Assembly: GCF_004684095.1 (NCBI RefSeq)
Contig: NZ_SRII01000005.1
Span: 310,001 to 374,000, forward strand
Direction: 5' to 3'
From: Hymenobacter sp. UV11
Lineage (GTDB): Bacteria > Bacteroidota > Bacteroidia > Cytophagales > Hymenobacteraceae
DNA length: 64,000 nucleotides
Shown here: positions 1 to 10,082 of the stretch, in pieces
Layout of the letters: every line of letters starts with the position of its first letter
Position numbering within the stretch: the stretch's first letter is position 1
Position numbers and translations under genes: made by a program
The notes under the pieces: generated by a model
Told to the model about the DNA's origin: nothing
The model's input: the letters and a program-made list of their open reading frames with translations, nothing else
The model's database searches: none

Positions 1-553
1 GCTTCACCTTGGCCAGCGTGCGCTTGGTTTGGAGGTCGAGCACGTAGAGGGCGCTGTCCTCCTTGGTGACGGTGTAGAGGCGCTGGCCGGCCGCGTCCAC
101 GGCCAGGCCGGTTGGGCTGATTTTGGCCTTGGGCCAGGGCCGGCCGAGGCGCAGCGTATCAGGCGCGCCAAGCTTGCGCCCGGCCGTGGGATAGCTCAAG
201 ATGATGTTATCGTTGCCGCCCGAAGCGTAGAGCCGCTCGCCCTTCGCATCAAACGCCAGCCCGTACCACGCCTTGCCAATGGGCCGCTCATCGAGCAGCT
301 TCTCGGTGCCGGGGTCGATGAGCTGGATGCTCTGCTTACCTTGGCCGTTGTTGGTGACAGCCAGCATCTTGCCGCCCGGCGCGAGCTGCATGTTCAGGGG
401 CAGGTCGCCGAGCTGGAGCGGCCGGCCGGCCGGCGTCAGGCTCCAGCCGTTGGGGAGTAGTATCTTCTCGGCGTGCAGGTTGTTAGTCGGCCGCTGGGCC
501 TGGGCGGCGCCGGCCAGCAGGCTGAGGGCAGCCACGGCCAGCAGGCGCTTCAT
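1..553 (-). CDS. YncE-like beta-propeller protein, 3' part outside window
   Basis: This reading frame starts with ATG at 551-553 and runs off the left edge without a stop, so about 184 codons are visible. It begins with a clear signal peptide (MKRLLAVAALSLLAGAAQAQ), so the product is exported. The next part reads like repeated beta-propeller blades, with phrases such as MLAVTNNGQG, LYASGGNDN and LYTVTKEDSALYVLDLQ. Such blades are typical of YVTN/YncE-like proteins, which in Bacteroidota are often fused to a C-terminal phosphoesterase domain. That part would lie outside the window and cannot be checked. It is transcribed in the same direction as the kdp island but is separated from the histidine kinase gene by an inverted repeat, so it is probably a separate unit. 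Confidence 0.75.
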   Translation of the reverse strand, partial: MKRLLAVAALSLLAGAAQAQRPTNNLHAEKILLPNGWSLTPAGRPLQLGDLPLNMQLAPGGKMLAVTNNGQGKQSIQLIDPGTEKLLDERPIGKAWYGLAFDAKGERLYASGGNDNIILSYPTAGRKLGAPDTLRLGRPWPKAKISPTGLAVDAAGQRLYTVTKEDSALYVLDLQTKRTLAKVK

Positions 554-656
554 CACGATTCGGGTAAAAATCAGCATACCGCAAAGGTCTGCTTGCCGGG
601 TGAGTTTTGGGTTACGCCTAGGTTAACTCCGCCGGGAGTCGTGAAGTGCTGTAAAA

Positions 657-756
657 AACGTCATACTGCACGCAGTGAAGCCTCTCGCGGGCAGCAGTAC
701 CCAACGATTGAATTACTACCCCTGGCGAGATGCTTCACTGCGTTCAGCATGACGTT
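657..756. repeat. Inverted repeat, GTCATGCTG family (copy 1)
   Basis: Two 32-base arms, 657-688 and 725-756, pair with three mismatches around a 36-base centre. The outer end reads AACGTCAT and the centre contains ATTACTACCCC, a diverged form of the TTAGTA core seen in the copies near 19.9, 33.8 and 45.6 kb. It fills most of the gap between the beta-propeller gene and the histidine kinase stop codon. Confidence 0.85.
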
Positions 757-776
757 CTTTTGCTCACTGCTCACTG

Positions 777-2543
777 CTATCCCACCACCACCGGCAGCGT
801 GAAGTGAAACGCGCTGCCGCTGCCCAGCTCGCTTTCCACCCACAGCCGGCCGCCCTGCGTAGTGATGAATTCGCGGGCAATGCTCAGGCCCAGGCCCGAG
901 CCGCCGGTGTAGCCTGCCTTATCGGGCAGCTGGGCGAAGCGCTGGAAAATCTTGTCGTGGTGCTCAGCCGCAATGCCGGGGCCGTGGTCCTGCACCGTCA
1001 CCTGCACAAATTTGCCGGCGCGGGCGGCCCGCACCCCGATGCTTTCACCGATTGGCGAGTAGCGGATAGCGTTGGCTAGCAGGTTGATGAGGACCCAGGT
1101 GGTTTTTTCCACGTCGGCGCGGGCGGGCGGCAAGTCGGGGGGTAGGGCGAGGTGCAGCGTGAGCTGCTTATTAGCCAGCTGGGCCTGCACTGTGGCCTCG
1201 GCAAAATGCACTACGTCGGCGAGCTGGGTGGGCACAAAGTTGAGCTGAATGCCCTGGCCCGAGTCGAGGCGCGACACGTCGAGCAGCTCGCTCACCAGGC
1301 GCTGGAGGCGCTGGGTTTCGCGCTGAATACCCACCGTAATATCCTGGCGCTCCTCGGGTGGCAGGTTGTCCTTCTGCAACACTTTCAGGCTGAGGTTAAT
1401 GCTGGAAAGCGGCGTTTTAAACTCGTGCGACACGGTGGCCAGGAAATTCGACTTCACCTGGTCGAGCTTCTTGAAGTCCGACACGTTGCGCAGGGTCAGC
1501 AGCTGGCCCACCAGCTCGGTTTTGTCGCTGGCCTCGTTGAAGGAAACCAGGTCCTGCACCGCCAGGCGGTAAAACGCCTCCTCGCCGCGCTGCGTGATGG
1601 TGAGCACCGGCGCCTCGGCCACGGCCTGCTCGCGGTTGGGCGCATCCAGGGGCTGAAGCAGCGTTTGAAACAGGTCGTTTTCGAGGCGCACAATGGCGGC
1701 CGGGCGGCCCACCAATTTATCGGGGGGTAGGCCGAGCAGCTCGCACATCACGGGGTTGGCCAGCAGAATGTGGCGGTTTTCATCGAGCACCAGCAGCCCT
1801 TCATCCAGGGTATTGATGATGCTGGCGGCGCGGTTGCGGGCGGTCAGCAGCTCGGCAGCCGTGGAGCTACGGTACGCGCGCAACTCGCTCAGCATCTTGT
1901 TAAATGCCTGCGCCACCGCCCCAAACTCGTCCTGGCTTTCCTGCGGAATGGTGGCTGCAAAATCGCGGGCCGTAGCGTGGGCCAGCGCCGCGCTTAGCTT
2001 GCGCAGGGGCTGCACCGCCGCCTCGGGCACGCTGGCCACAAAGCCCAGCCCCAGCAGCGCGGCCAGCGTGATGCAGAGCACCAGGTTGCGGTTGGCCTGC
2101 TCGGCGTAGTGGTTGGCCAGGTTGTTTTTGCGAATGAGGACGGCCGTATTCAGCTCCATCATACGCAGGGTTTGGGCGCGCAAGGGCGTCCAGGCGGGGG
2201 GTAGGGCGCGGGCATCGCGGCTGATATCCCGTTCATAAGCAGCCGATTGCTGCGTAAGCGAATCTACCAGCTCACGCTCGCCGGGCTCCGTAATGTTGCC
2301 TGCCTCCCTGGTCAGGCTTTCCCGAAAGAGGCGTAGCCCGGCGACACTGCCCGGCTCGCGGCCCAGCGCATCGAGGCCACGCAGCATCTGCTGGCCCAGA
2401 TTCACCGAGTACAGGTTGTCCTTCAAGATATTGCGCGACTTCTCATCGAGCTGACGCACCGTGTAGAACGCGTAGCCGCCGATGCTGAGCAGCAGCGCCA
2501 GCATGGCCACGAAGCCGAGGGTAATTTTGGTTTTGAGGTTCAT
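777..2543 (-). CDS. Sensor histidine kinase with HAMP and PAS, kdp island
   Basis: A 588-residue membrane-bound histidine kinase. Residues about 7-29 and 153-172 are membrane segments enclosing a periplasmic region, followed by HAMP (about 175-225) and a PAS domain (about 237-350). The HisKA domain has the phospho-acceptor motif SHEFKTP with His373. The ATPase domain shows an N box (NLLANAIRYSP, about 487-497), G1 (DHGPGI, 519-524) and G2 (GGSGLGLSIA, about 547-556). It lies downstream of a KdpD-type sensor that lacks a kinase, so the two together probably replace full-length KdpD. Its likely partner is the NtrC-type regulator at 13025-14401. That pairing is inferred from position. Confidence 0.9.
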   Translation of the reverse strand: MNLKTKITLGFVAMLALLLSIGGYAFYTVRQLDEKSRNILKDNLYSVNLGQQMLRGLDALGREPGSVAGLRLFRESLTREAGNITEPGERELVDSLTQQSAAYERDISRDARALPPAWTPLRAQTLRMMELNTAVLIRKNNLANHYAEQANRNLVLCITLAALLGLGFVASVPEAAVQPLRKLSAALAHATARDFAATIPQESQDEFGAVAQAFNKMLSELRAYRSSTAAELLTARNRAASIINTLDEGLLVLDENRHILLANPVMCELLGLPPDKLVGRPAAIVRLENDLFQTLLQPLDAPNREQAVAEAPVLTITQRGEEAFYRLAVQDLVSFNEASDKTELVGQLLTLRNVSDFKKLDQVKSNFLATVSHEFKTPLSSINLSLKVLQKDNLPPEERQDITVGIQRETQRLQRLVSELLDVSRLDSGQGIQLNFVPTQLADVVHFAEATVQAQLANKQLTLHLALPPDLPPARADVEKTTWVLINLLANAIRYSPIGESIGVRAARAGKFVQVTVQDHGPGIAAEHHDKIFQRFAQLPDKAGYTGGSGLGLSIAREFITTQGGRLWVESELGSGSAFHFTLPVVVG

Positions 2544-2564
2544 GGGTAGGGGCTCGTTCTGGCG

Positions 2565-2711
2565 GGCGCCTCACCCCCTAGCCCCCTCTCCGAAAAGGAG
2601 AGGGGGAACTAGCTTCTAGCTTTAGTCTTCGCTTTAACAAACAACTAAATCTAAAACTAAAGACTAGTCCCCCCTCTCCTTTTCGGAGAGGGGGCTAGGG
2701 GGTGAGGCGCC
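2565..2711. repeat. Inverted repeat, CCTCACCCCCTAGCC family (copy 1)
   Basis: Arms 2565-2606 and 2670-2711 are a perfect 42-base inverted repeat. Each arm also contains a small internal hairpin (CTCTCCGAAAAGGAGAG). The element fills the gap between kdpD and the kinase gene. A second member is at 41779-41901. Confidence 0.95.
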
Positions 2712-2739
2712 ACGTCAGCGCAACATTTTCAACTTAAAT

Positions 2740-3909
2740 TCAATACGTTACCAAATACACATCCACGTCGCTCCCGTCGCCGGCCACGGCCGTGAGCAGG
2801 TCGTGCGTGACGCCGCCGCGGCTGAGGCGCTGCCACACACCCTTCTCGCGGGTGATGCCGCACACGAGCAGCGTGGCCGCTTTTTCCTGCGCCACCCGCC
2901 GGATGGCAGCCACGATATCGTCGTCCTTCACCCGCAGAATCTGCCCACCCAGCTCCACTGCCAATTGTAAATTATTCAGCAAATGCCGCTGCGTAGCCAG
3001 CCCGATGCGGTCGGCGCTTTCGCGGCCGGTCTGCACGTAGAGCACGTACCAGGCCGTGGCCCCAAAGCGGTCGGCCAGGCGCGAGGCCTTGCGGATTATC
3101 TCCTTGGCCGCATCCGAGTTGGAGTTGATGCAGGCCAGCAGGCGGTCGTCGTTGCGGCGGGGGGTAGCGATGGCCAGCGCGCCGCCAGCATCGGTTTCGA
3201 CCTGGCGGCCCAGCAGTTGCGCCACTTCGCGCACGGCCAGCCGGCGCAATTGCAGCAGGTTTTCGGGCTGGAAGAAATTGGCCAGCGCGGTGGGCACCTT
3301 GGCCGCGTCGTAGATTTTGCCTTCTTCGAGGCGGGTGCGCAGCTCGCCCACGGTCAGGTCCACGTTCACCACCTCGTCAGCCTCGCGCAAGAGCTGGTCC
3401 GGAATGCGCTCGGTCACGTCGGTGCCGGTTATTTTCAGCACCTGGTCGTGCAGGCTTTCCAGGTGCTGCACGTTCACGGCGGTTATCACCGAAATGCCGC
3501 TTTTCACCAGCTCCTCCACATCCTGCCAGCGCTTGGCGTGGCGCGAGCCGGGCACGTTGGAGTGGGCCAGCTCGTCGATAATCACCACCTGCGGGCGGCG
3601 CTTCTCAATGGCATCGAGGTCCATTTCTTCCACCGCGTGGCCCTTGTAAAAGACTTGCTTGCGGGCCAGCAGCGGCACGTCGCGTAGCTGGGTCACGGTG
3701 CCGGCCCGGCCATGGGTTTCCACGTAGCCGAGCAGCACATCCACGCCCTGCTGGTGCAGGTCATGAGCTTCTTGCAGCAGGCGGAAGGTCTTCCCTACCC
3801 CCGCCGCCAGGCCCAGGTACACCTTGAGCGTGCCGCGCCGCTTCTCGCGCACCAGGCGCAGGAAGCGCTCGGCAGATTGGTCGCGCAGGTCGGTTTCGGC
3901 GGCAGGCAT
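2740..3909 (-). CDS. kdpD: KdpD N-terminal sensor protein (no kinase domain)
   Basis: The product matches the cytoplasmic N-terminal half of KdpD. It has a Walker A-like motif GLAAGVGKT (residues 33-41), a Walker B-like IDELAHSN (about 111-118) and a universal-stress-protein domain (about 245-389). The four-helix membrane part and the histidine kinase part of E. coli KdpD are absent. The frame is open to 3981, but the start at ATG 3907-3909 is preferred because conserved sequence begins just after it (MPAAETDLRD), giving 389 residues. Short KdpD proteins of this kind are common in Bacteroidota. It is followed by the histidine kinase gene, with a repeat between them. Confidence 0.9.
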   Translation of the reverse strand: MPAAETDLRDQSAERFLRLVREKRRGTLKVYLGLAAGVGKTFRLLQEAHDLHQQGVDVLLGYVETHGRAGTVTQLRDVPLLARKQVFYKGHAVEEMDLDAIEKRRPQVVIIDELAHSNVPGSRHAKRWQDVEELVKSGISVITAVNVQHLESLHDQVLKITGTDVTERIPDQLLREADEVVNVDLTVGELRTRLEEGKIYDAAKVPTALANFFQPENLLQLRRLAVREVAQLLGRQVETDAGGALAIATPRRNDDRLLACINSNSDAAKEIIRKASRLADRFGATAWYVLYVQTGRESADRIGLATQRHLLNNLQLAVELGGQILRVKDDDIVAAIRRVAQEKAATLLVCGITREKGVWQRLSRGGVTHDLLTAVAGDGSDVDVYLVTY

Positions 3910-4048
3910 GGGGGTAGGGAGAAATTTTAGGACGTTGGTCCGGTCCGCCGGCGCTAGCCGGCCGACCGGTTGTCGTTGCACAATAGCGGCGCGGGCTTAG
4001 CAGAGTCAATCGGTCGGCCGGCTCCGCCGGCGGACCGGGCCACGCGCC

Positions 4049-6025
4049 CTAGTCGCGGGTGAGCAGCAGCTCGGGGCGCGGGGGCATTTGCAGCGGCACG
4101 TTTTCGACCACGTAGGTGCTGTTGTCCAGCCCAAAGCTTTCGGTTTCGGAGGCGCCGAGCCACTTCAGCCCGTCGTGCAGGCGCAGGGCCAGGCGCTGCC
4201 AGCCGCGTAGCAGGTACTGGTAGGGCAGCGTTTTATTGAGGATAATAAACTGAAAATCACCGGTCATGTCCTGCCCGCGCAGCGAGGCGTAGCGCGAGGT
4301 AATATCGATTTCGCCGCGCTGCACCAGGTCGGCCACCACCTGCCGGTACATGTAGTTGAGGGCGTGGTCAACCCGAAAGCCCAGGTAGAAATCGATGCGC
4401 ACCAGCTCGTGGGGCAGCACGTGCGTGACGTGGTAGCGCCGGGTATACGGCTCATCGGTGGTCGTCACGTGCACCAGGTAGTACACGTCGGCCCGCTTGG
4501 GGCGCTTGCGGAAGATGCTGTGCACGATGGCGTTCTCGACCTGCTGGGGGTTTTCCGACTTGGTGAGGTACACCAGGTGGGTGGCGTATTTGGGCACCGT
4601 TTCGTCGTGGCTGAGGCGCTGGAGCAGCGGCAGCCACTCGGCCAGGGGCGCCAACTCGGTCAGCTCATTGCGGATGCGCTGGCCGGCCACCCAGCTCAGC
4701 ATCACCAGCAGCAGCAGGCCCGCCAGCAGCACGCTCAGCCAGCCGCCGTGGGTGAACTTGGCCAGATTAGCCACCAAAAACGAGCCCTCGATGAGCACGT
4801 AGGTGCCCACCAGCAGCGCTATCCAGATGCCCGCCACCCGGCGCAGGCGCAGGTAGTAGCCCAGCAGCAGCGTGGTCATGAGCATGGTTATAGTCACGGC
4901 CAGCCCAAACGCCGCCTCCATGCGGCCCGATTCGCGGAAGTACAGCACTACCCCCACGCAGCCGGCGCACAGCAGCCAGTTGAGGCTGGGCACGTAGGCC
5001 TGGCCGCGCAGCTCGGTGGGGTACTGCACCTTCACCTTGGGCCAGAAGCGCAGCCGCAGCGCCTCAATAACAAGCGTAAACGAACCCGAAATGAGGGCCT
5101 GCGAAGCAATAATAGTAGCCAGCGTGCACAGCCCGATGGCCGGCAGCAGCGCCCACTTGGGCATGAGCAGGAAGAACAAATTCTGCTCGCCCAGCGGCGG
5201 CCCCAGGTGGCGCAGCAGCCAGGCTCCCTGCCCCAGGTAGTTGAGAATGAGGCAGGTTTTCACAAAAGCCCACGAGCCGTAGATGTTCTGCCGGCCCACG
5301 TGGCCCATGTCGGCATACAGCGCCTCGGCCCCGGTGCTGCACAAAAAAATGGACCCCAGCAGCCAGAATGCCCCCGGCACCCGCGTCACCATCATGATGG
5401 CGTAGTGCGGACTAAACGCCCGCAAAATGCTGGGCTCCTGCACCAGGTGCACCACGCCCAGCACGGCCAGCATCGCGAAAAACACGGTCATTACCGGCCC
5501 AAACAGCTTGCCAATTATTTGGGTACCAAACTGCTGAAATGCAAACAGCCCGACCAGAATCGCCACCACAATGGGCACCGTATCGAGGTCGGGCTTCAGG
5601 ATGCGCAACCCCTCCACGGCCGAAGCCACCGAGATGGGCGGCGTGATGAGGCCATCGGCCAGCAGCGCCGCCGCCCCCACCATGGCCGGCAGGTAGAGGC
5701 GGCGCAGCGGCAGCCGCCGCAGCCGGGCGTATAGCGCCAGGATGCCGCCCTCGCCGTGGTTGTCGGCCCGCAGCGCAATCAGCACGTACTTGACCGTGGT
5801 GAGCAGCGTGAGCGTCCAGATAATGCACGAGATGGTGCCCAGCACCACCGGCTCGGTCACGGGCTGCGTCACAAACACGCCGCGCACGGTGTAGAGCGGC
5901 GAGGTGCCGATGTCCCCGTACACGATGCCCAGCGCCACCAGCAGGCCCGCCGCCGTGAGGCGCTGGTGGGCCGAGGCAGCTGCCGCGTGGGCACCGAGTA
6001 CGGGGGTAGGGCTGGGCGAAATCAT
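4049..6025 (-). CDS. kup: Kup-family potassium uptake protein
   Basis: A 658-residue inner-membrane protein with about twelve membrane segments and a long hydrophilic C-terminus, the usual Kup layout. The start MISPSPTPVLGAHAA is followed by the family signature LGIVYGDIGTSPLYT. GEGGILALYARLRR and ADGLITPPISVASAVEGL are also typical. Kup imports K+ with protons and is often constitutive. Its place between the porin and kdpD suggests that high-affinity (Kdp) and constitutive (Kup) uptake are kept in one island. It is only 16 bases downstream of the porin gene. Confidence 0.95.
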   Translation of the reverse strand: MISPSPTPVLGAHAAAASAHQRLTAAGLLVALGIVYGDIGTSPLYTVRGVFVTQPVTEPVVLGTISCIIWTLTLLTTVKYVLIALRADNHGEGGILALYARLRRLPLRRLYLPAMVGAAALLADGLITPPISVASAVEGLRILKPDLDTVPIVVAILVGLFAFQQFGTQIIGKLFGPVMTVFFAMLAVLGVVHLVQEPSILRAFSPHYAIMMVTRVPGAFWLLGSIFLCSTGAEALYADMGHVGRQNIYGSWAFVKTCLILNYLGQGAWLLRHLGPPLGEQNLFFLLMPKWALLPAIGLCTLATIIASQALISGSFTLVIEALRLRFWPKVKVQYPTELRGQAYVPSLNWLLCAGCVGVVLYFRESGRMEAAFGLAVTITMLMTTLLLGYYLRLRRVAGIWIALLVGTYVLIEGSFLVANLAKFTHGGWLSVLLAGLLLLVMLSWVAGQRIRNELTELAPLAEWLPLLQRLSHDETVPKYATHLVYLTKSENPQQVENAIVHSIFRKRPKRADVYYLVHVTTTDEPYTRRYHVTHVLPHELVRIDFYLGFRVDHALNYMYRQVVADLVQRGEIDITSRYASLRGQDMTGDFQFIILNKTLPYQYLLRGWQRLALRLHDGLKWLGASETESFGLDNSTYVVENVPLQMPPRPELLLTRD

Positions 6026-6041
6026 GCCAGGAAAGACGGGG

Positions 6042-7145
6042 TTAGAAGGAGAGCGCGACGCTGGTCGTCAGGTTGCCGTAGTTGCGGCTCGGGCCAGTGT
6101 CGTGCTGAAAAATAGCGTTCTGCGACCGCAAATAGCGCCCCTCAATGCGAAAGGCCACGTTGGCCGTGGGCAGGTAATCGAAGTTGAGCGAGGTGCCACC
6201 GGCCTTGAAATCGGCATCGGCCAGGCCGGGCGAAATACCGTTGATAAACACCCCGCGCTGGGCGTAGTAATACTCACCGCGCAGGGTGGTCGAAAACTGC
6301 TCGGCCAGCTTGTATTTCACGAAGGCCGAGCCTGTGTGCCAGGTATCGTAGCCGTGCTGGTCGGCGCTCTGCTGCTTGCCCACGTCGAACACCAGCGCCA
6401 GATTCAGGCGCTCGGCGGCGGCGTAGGTGATGTAAAAATCGTGGAAGTAGCGCCGCCGGATGAGCGAGTCGGTAGGCTGCTCGTTGCCGTAGAACGTGCT
6501 GCTATTAACCAAAATCTTCGCCGTGGGCCGCCACTGAATCTGAGTACCCAGGGCCTTGGCCTGGTTGTTTTCGCGAATGTTCTGCCAGCCGTTCAGTACC
6601 AGCCCGGTGAGCGTGAGCTTGGGCCCGACCTCGTAGGTGAAGCGCGCGCCCGACTCATAATACGGCGAATTCTCCGCCATAATGGAGCGCGTCAGCGTCC
6701 AGTTGTCCTTGCTCAGCGCCGACTCAAACCCGATGTGCGAGGTAAATATCCCGAGGTCGAGCCAGGCTTTCTTAAAGGGCCGGAAGCCGGCGTAAGCCTC
6801 GTAGATGTGCTTGAGCACGGGGTCCTCGCTGGCGTAGTTGGCGCTCACGTAGGTACCGGCGTGCAGGGCCAGGCTGCCGCGCACGCGGCCGTCGTCGTAG
6901 CGCGCACCGAGCACGGCGTTGTTCACCGTAAACTCGTTCTGGCGGTTGTGGGCGTACAAAAAGTAGGGCCGCACGTTGGTGTTGTCGTGGTTGAAATCGA
7001 AGCCGTAGTAGGCATCCACGAAGCCGTAGTAGCTGAGCGGATTGGGCGCCGGCGCGGCCTTGGCCGTATCGAGGGGGGTAGGCGCCTGGGCGTGGGCGAG
7101 GCCGAGCGTGCTCAGCAGCAGCCCGGTAGCAAGTAGTTTTTTCAT
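6042..7145 (-). CDS. Outer-membrane beta-barrel porin (OmpL-like) in kdp island
   Basis: A 367-residue protein with a clean signal peptide (cleavage after AHAQ, about residue 20). The rest is rich in alternating aromatic and polar residues, and the last residues (LTTSVALSF) end in Phe as expected for an outer-membrane barrel. It resembles the putative beta-barrel porin-2 family found in Bacteroidota. It sits between kdpC and kup, so a role in passing K+ across the outer membrane is plausible, but that is inferred from position only. Confidence 0.8.
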   Translation of the reverse strand: MKKLLATGLLLSTLGLAHAQAPTPLDTAKAAPAPNPLSYYGFVDAYYGFDFNHDNTNVRPYFLYAHNRQNEFTVNNAVLGARYDDGRVRGSLALHAGTYVSANYASEDPVLKHIYEAYAGFRPFKKAWLDLGIFTSHIGFESALSKDNWTLTRSIMAENSPYYESGARFTYEVGPKLTLTGLVLNGWQNIRENNQAKALGTQIQWRPTAKILVNSSTFYGNEQPTDSLIRRRYFHDFYITYAAAERLNLALVFDVGKQQSADQHGYDTWHTGSAFVKYKLAEQFSTTLRGEYYYAQRGVFINGISPGLADADFKAGGTSLNFDYLPTANVAFRIEGRYLRSQNAIFQHDTGPSRNYGNLTTSVALSF

Positions 7146-7271
7146 GAGAAGCGGGTCGCCAACGTGGCGACCGGTAAAGGCCCGTTTGTTTGTCGCACGA
7201 AGTGACTGGTGATTCGCTAACAGCCGCGAAATATTACGGCCGAAAGATAATTTTTGCCGTTGGAGACGGGC

Positions 7272-7826
7272 TTAGCGCAGCGCATCAAGAGCCAGGTTGA
7301 GGGCCAGCACATTCACCTTATCAGGCCCAAAAAGCACCAGCTCCGTGTGCTGCTGCACCAGGGCCCGCACCTGGGCCGGCGCCAGGCCGCGGGCCTTGGC
7401 CACCCGCGGAATCTGCACCGCCGCGCCCTGGGGCGAGAGGTCGGGGTCGAGGCCCGAGCCGCTGGCCGTAATGAGCTCGGCTGGCACGTCGGCGCGCTTC
7501 ACGCCGGGGTTGTGCACCAAAAAGGTATCGAGCCGAGCCTGCACTTCCTTCAGATAATCGGGGTTGCTGGGCCCCTTATTGGAGCCACTGGAGCCATCGG
7601 CGTGGTAGCTGGCCGCCGAGGGCCGCGAGCTGAAATATTCGGGTTTATCGAAGCGCTGGCCCACGTTGGCGAAGCCCACGAGGCGGCCGTTTTTGTGCAC
7701 TTGCACGCCCTCGCCGTGGCCGGGGGCCAGCTGGGCAGCGGCCCACACCAGGGCCGGGTAAATGCCGCAGCACAGCACCATCATCACAAGCGTAAGGCGC
7801 AGGGCGGGAAGGAATTGGGATTTCAT
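7272..7826 (-). CDS. kdpC: Potassium-transporting ATPase subunit C
   Basis: A 184-residue protein with one N-terminal membrane segment (about residues 8-32) and the family pattern YFSSRPSAASYHADGSSGSN, followed by VPAELITASGSGLDPDLSP near the middle and VNVLALNLALD at the end. KdpC is the small subunit that stabilises the KdpAB complex. It is downstream of kdpB, with a short inverted repeat between the two. Confidence 0.97.
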   Translation of the reverse strand: MKSQFLPALRLTLVMMVLCCGIYPALVWAAAQLAPGHGEGVQVHKNGRLVGFANVGQRFDKPEYFSSRPSAASYHADGSSGSNKGPSNPDYLKEVQARLDTFLVHNPGVKRADVPAELITASGSGLDPDLSPQGAAVQIPRVAKARGLAPAQVRALVQQHTELVLFGPDKVNVLALNLALDALR

Positions 7827-7837
7827 GATATTAGTAT

Positions 7838-7920
7838 GTAAAACGGAGTGGTACTCCGTTTGTCGTTGGTTAACAAGGCGCTACCGGCGCGGACGGAAAC
7901 GGAGTGCCACTCCGTTTTAC
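7838..7920. repeat. Inverted repeat, ACGGAGTG family (copy 1)
   Basis: Two outward 24-base units (7838-7861 and about 7897-7920) face each other, and each is itself a hairpin (AAACGGAGT/ACTCCGTTT). The outer end TTTTAC at 7915-7920 includes the TAA stop of kdpB on the minus strand. A related, partly degraded copy lies at 12966-13028. Confidence 0.9.
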
Positions 7921-9965
7921 AAAAACACGCCCACCAGCAGGTCAATGACTTTGATGCCGATGAACGGCACCACTACCCCCCCCAGGCCGTAGATGAGCAG
8001 GTTGCGGCGCAGCAGCGCCGAGGCGCCCACCGGCGTGTAGGCTACCCCCTTCAGGGCCAGTGGCACCAGCGCTGGGATGATGAGGGCATTGAAAATGACG
8101 GCCGAGAGAATGGCCGACTGCGGCGACTTCAACCCCATGATATTCAGCGCGCCCAGGGCCGGGATGGCCACCATAAACAAGGCCGGCACGATGGCGAAAT
8201 ATTTGGCCACGTCGTTGGCGATGGAGAAGGTGGTGAGCGTGCCGCGCGTCATGAGCAGCTGCTTGCCAATCTCCACTACCTCAATGAGTTTGGTAGGGTC
8301 GTTGTCGAGGTCCACCATGTTGCCGGCTTCCTTGGCGGCCTGGGTGCCCGAGTTCATGGCTACCCCCACGTCGGCCTGGGCCAGGGCGGGGGCGTCGTTA
8401 GTACCGTCGCCCATCATGGCCACCAGCTTGCCAGCCTGCTGCTCAGCGCGGATGTACTTCATCTTGTCCTCCGGCTTGGCCTCGGCGATGTAGTCGTCCA
8501 CGCCGGCTTTTTCGGCGATGAACTTGGCGGTGAGGGGGTTGTCGCCGGTCACCATCACGGTTTTGATGCCCATGCGGCGCAGGCGCTCGAAGCGCTCCTG
8601 AATGCCGGGCTTGATGATGTCCTGCAGCTCCACCACGCCCAGAATGCGGTCGTTCTGGCTCACTACCAGCGGCGTACCGCCGTTGTTGGCTACCGCGGCC
8701 ACCTGCTGGGTCGTCTCGTTCGGAAACTCTTGGCTGGCGGCATTGGCCAGGCTGCGAATGGCATCCGAAGCGCCCTTGCGGATGCGCACGCCATCGGCCA
8801 GCGTCACGCCCGAGCTGCGGGTTTCGGCCGTGAACTTGATGGCCTCGCTGCCCTGGGCGCGCTTTTGCAGGTCGGTATTATCGAGGCGACGCACCTGCTG
8901 GGCTAGCTCCACAATGCTCTTGCCCTCGGGCGTTTCGTCGTGCAAGGAGCTGAGGGTAGCGGCCTCCACCAGCTCGTGCTCCGAGACGCCGGGCGCGGGC
9001 CAGAAGTGGGTCGCCTTGCGGTTGCCGATGGTGATGGTGCCGGTTTTATCAAGCAAAAGCACGTCGATGTCGCCGGCCGTTTCCACGGCTTTACCGCTCT
9101 TGGTGATGACGTTGGCCCGCAGCGCGCGGTCCATGCCCGCAATGCCGATGGCCGAGAGCAGCCCGCCGATGGTAGTCGGAATCAGGCACACAAACAGGGC
9201 AATGAACGAGGCCACCGCGATGGGCGTGTGCGAGTATTCGGCGAAGGGCTGCAAGGTGACGCACACAATCACGAACACCAGCGTAAACCCGGCCAGCAGG
9301 ATAGTGAGGGCAATTTCGTTGGGCGTTTTCTGGCGCGAGGCGCCTTCCACCAGCGCAATCATCTTATCCAGAAACGACTCGCCGGGCGCCGTGGTCACCA
9401 GCACCACGATGCGGTCGGAGAGCACCTTGGTGCCACCCGTCACGGATGACTTATCGCCGCCCGCCTCGCGGATAACCGGGGCCGACTCGCCGGTGATGGC
9501 CGACTCGTCGATGGTGGCCAAGCCCTCGATAATCTCGCCATCGGTGGGGATGATTTCGCCGGCCTCGACCACGAATACCTGGCCCTTCTGGAGCTGCGCC
9601 GAGCTGACGCTGGTGAAGCTGCCGTCGGGCTGGCGCACTTTGGCGGGGGTGTCCTGGCGGGTTTTGCGCAGCGAGTCGGCCTGGGCCTTGCCGCGCGCCT
9701 CGGCAATGGCCTCGGCAAAATTTGCAAAAAGAAGGGTGAGAAAGAGGACGATAAACACCGTGAAGTTGTAGCCGAAGCTACCCTGCGCCGCGTCGGGCTT
9801 GAGCAGCAAGCCGATGGTAACGAGGAACATGACCACCGTGCCGATTCCCACGGTGAACATCACCGGGTTGCGGAACATGATGCGCGGGTCGAGCTTCACG
9901 AAAGCCTGCTTGGTGGCCTCGGCCACGAGCGCGGGTTGGAAGAGAGATTGGGATTGGGTTGCCAT
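7917..9965 (-). CDS. kdpB: Potassium-transporting P-type ATPase subunit B
   Basis: A 682-residue P-type ATPase, the normal length for KdpB. It has the phosphorylation motif DKTGT with Asp306, the TGES actuator loop (158-161) and the hinge [16 protein letters not shown]. About seven membrane segments flank these domains. It hydrolyses ATP to drive K+ movement through KdpA. The final codons (GTG TTT TTG TAA) run into the inverted repeat, which supplies the stop codon. Upstream, the gap to kdpA is filled by another repeat. Confidence 0.98.
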   Translation of the reverse strand: MATQSQSLFQPALVAEATKQAFVKLDPRIMFRNPVMFTVGIGTVVMFLVTIGLLLKPDAAQGSFGYNFTVFIVLFLTLLFANFAEAIAEARGKAQADSLRKTRQDTPAKVRQPDGSFTSVSSAQLQKGQVFVVEAGEIIPTDGEIIEGLATIDESAITGESAPVIREAGGDKSSVTGGTKVLSDRIVVLVTTAPGESFLDKMIALVEGASRQKTPNEIALTILLAGFTLVFVIVCVTLQPFAEYSHTPIAVASFIALFVCLIPTTIGGLLSAIGIAGMDRALRANVITKSGKAVETAGDIDVLLLDKTGTITIGNRKATHFWPAPGVSEHELVEAATLSSLHDETPEGKSIVELAQQVRRLDNTDLQKRAQGSEAIKFTAETRSSGVTLADGVRIRKGASDAIRSLANAASQEFPNETTQQVAAVANNGGTPLVVSQNDRILGVVELQDIIKPGIQERFERLRRMGIKTVMVTGDNPLTAKFIAEKAGVDDYIAEAKPEDKMKYIRAEQQAGKLVAMMGDGTNDAPALAQADVGVAMNSGTQAAKEAGNMVDLDNDPTKLIEVVEIGKQLLMTRGTLTTFSIANDVAKYFAIVPALFMVAIPALGALNIMGLKSPQSAILSAVIFNALIIPALVPLALKGVAYTPVGASALLRRNLLIYGLGGVVVPFIGIKVIDLLVGVFL

Positions 9966-9968
9966 TGG

Positions 9969-10082
9969 TATCAGCTGTTAGCTTTTAGCTGCTAGCTGTT
10001 AGCTTTTTAACAAGTGGAATGGGCTGTATAATTTGACCGACGGCTAACAGCTAACAGCTGATAGCCAACAGCTTAAAAACTA
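9969..10082. repeat. Inverted repeat, AGCTGTTAGCT family (copy 1)
   Basis: The left arm (about 9970-10010) and right arm (about 10043-10082) are made of reiterated GCTGTTAGCT / AGCTAACAGC words. The repeat fills the gap between kdpA and kdpB and its right end overlaps the kdpA TAG stop. A cleaner copy lies at 39802-39916. Confidence 0.85.

Noticed and set aside
4364..5734. 456-codon plus-strand open frame inside kup
   Set aside because: It is an antisense shadow of kup, rich in His, Gln and Arg, which is typical of reversed GC-rich codons.
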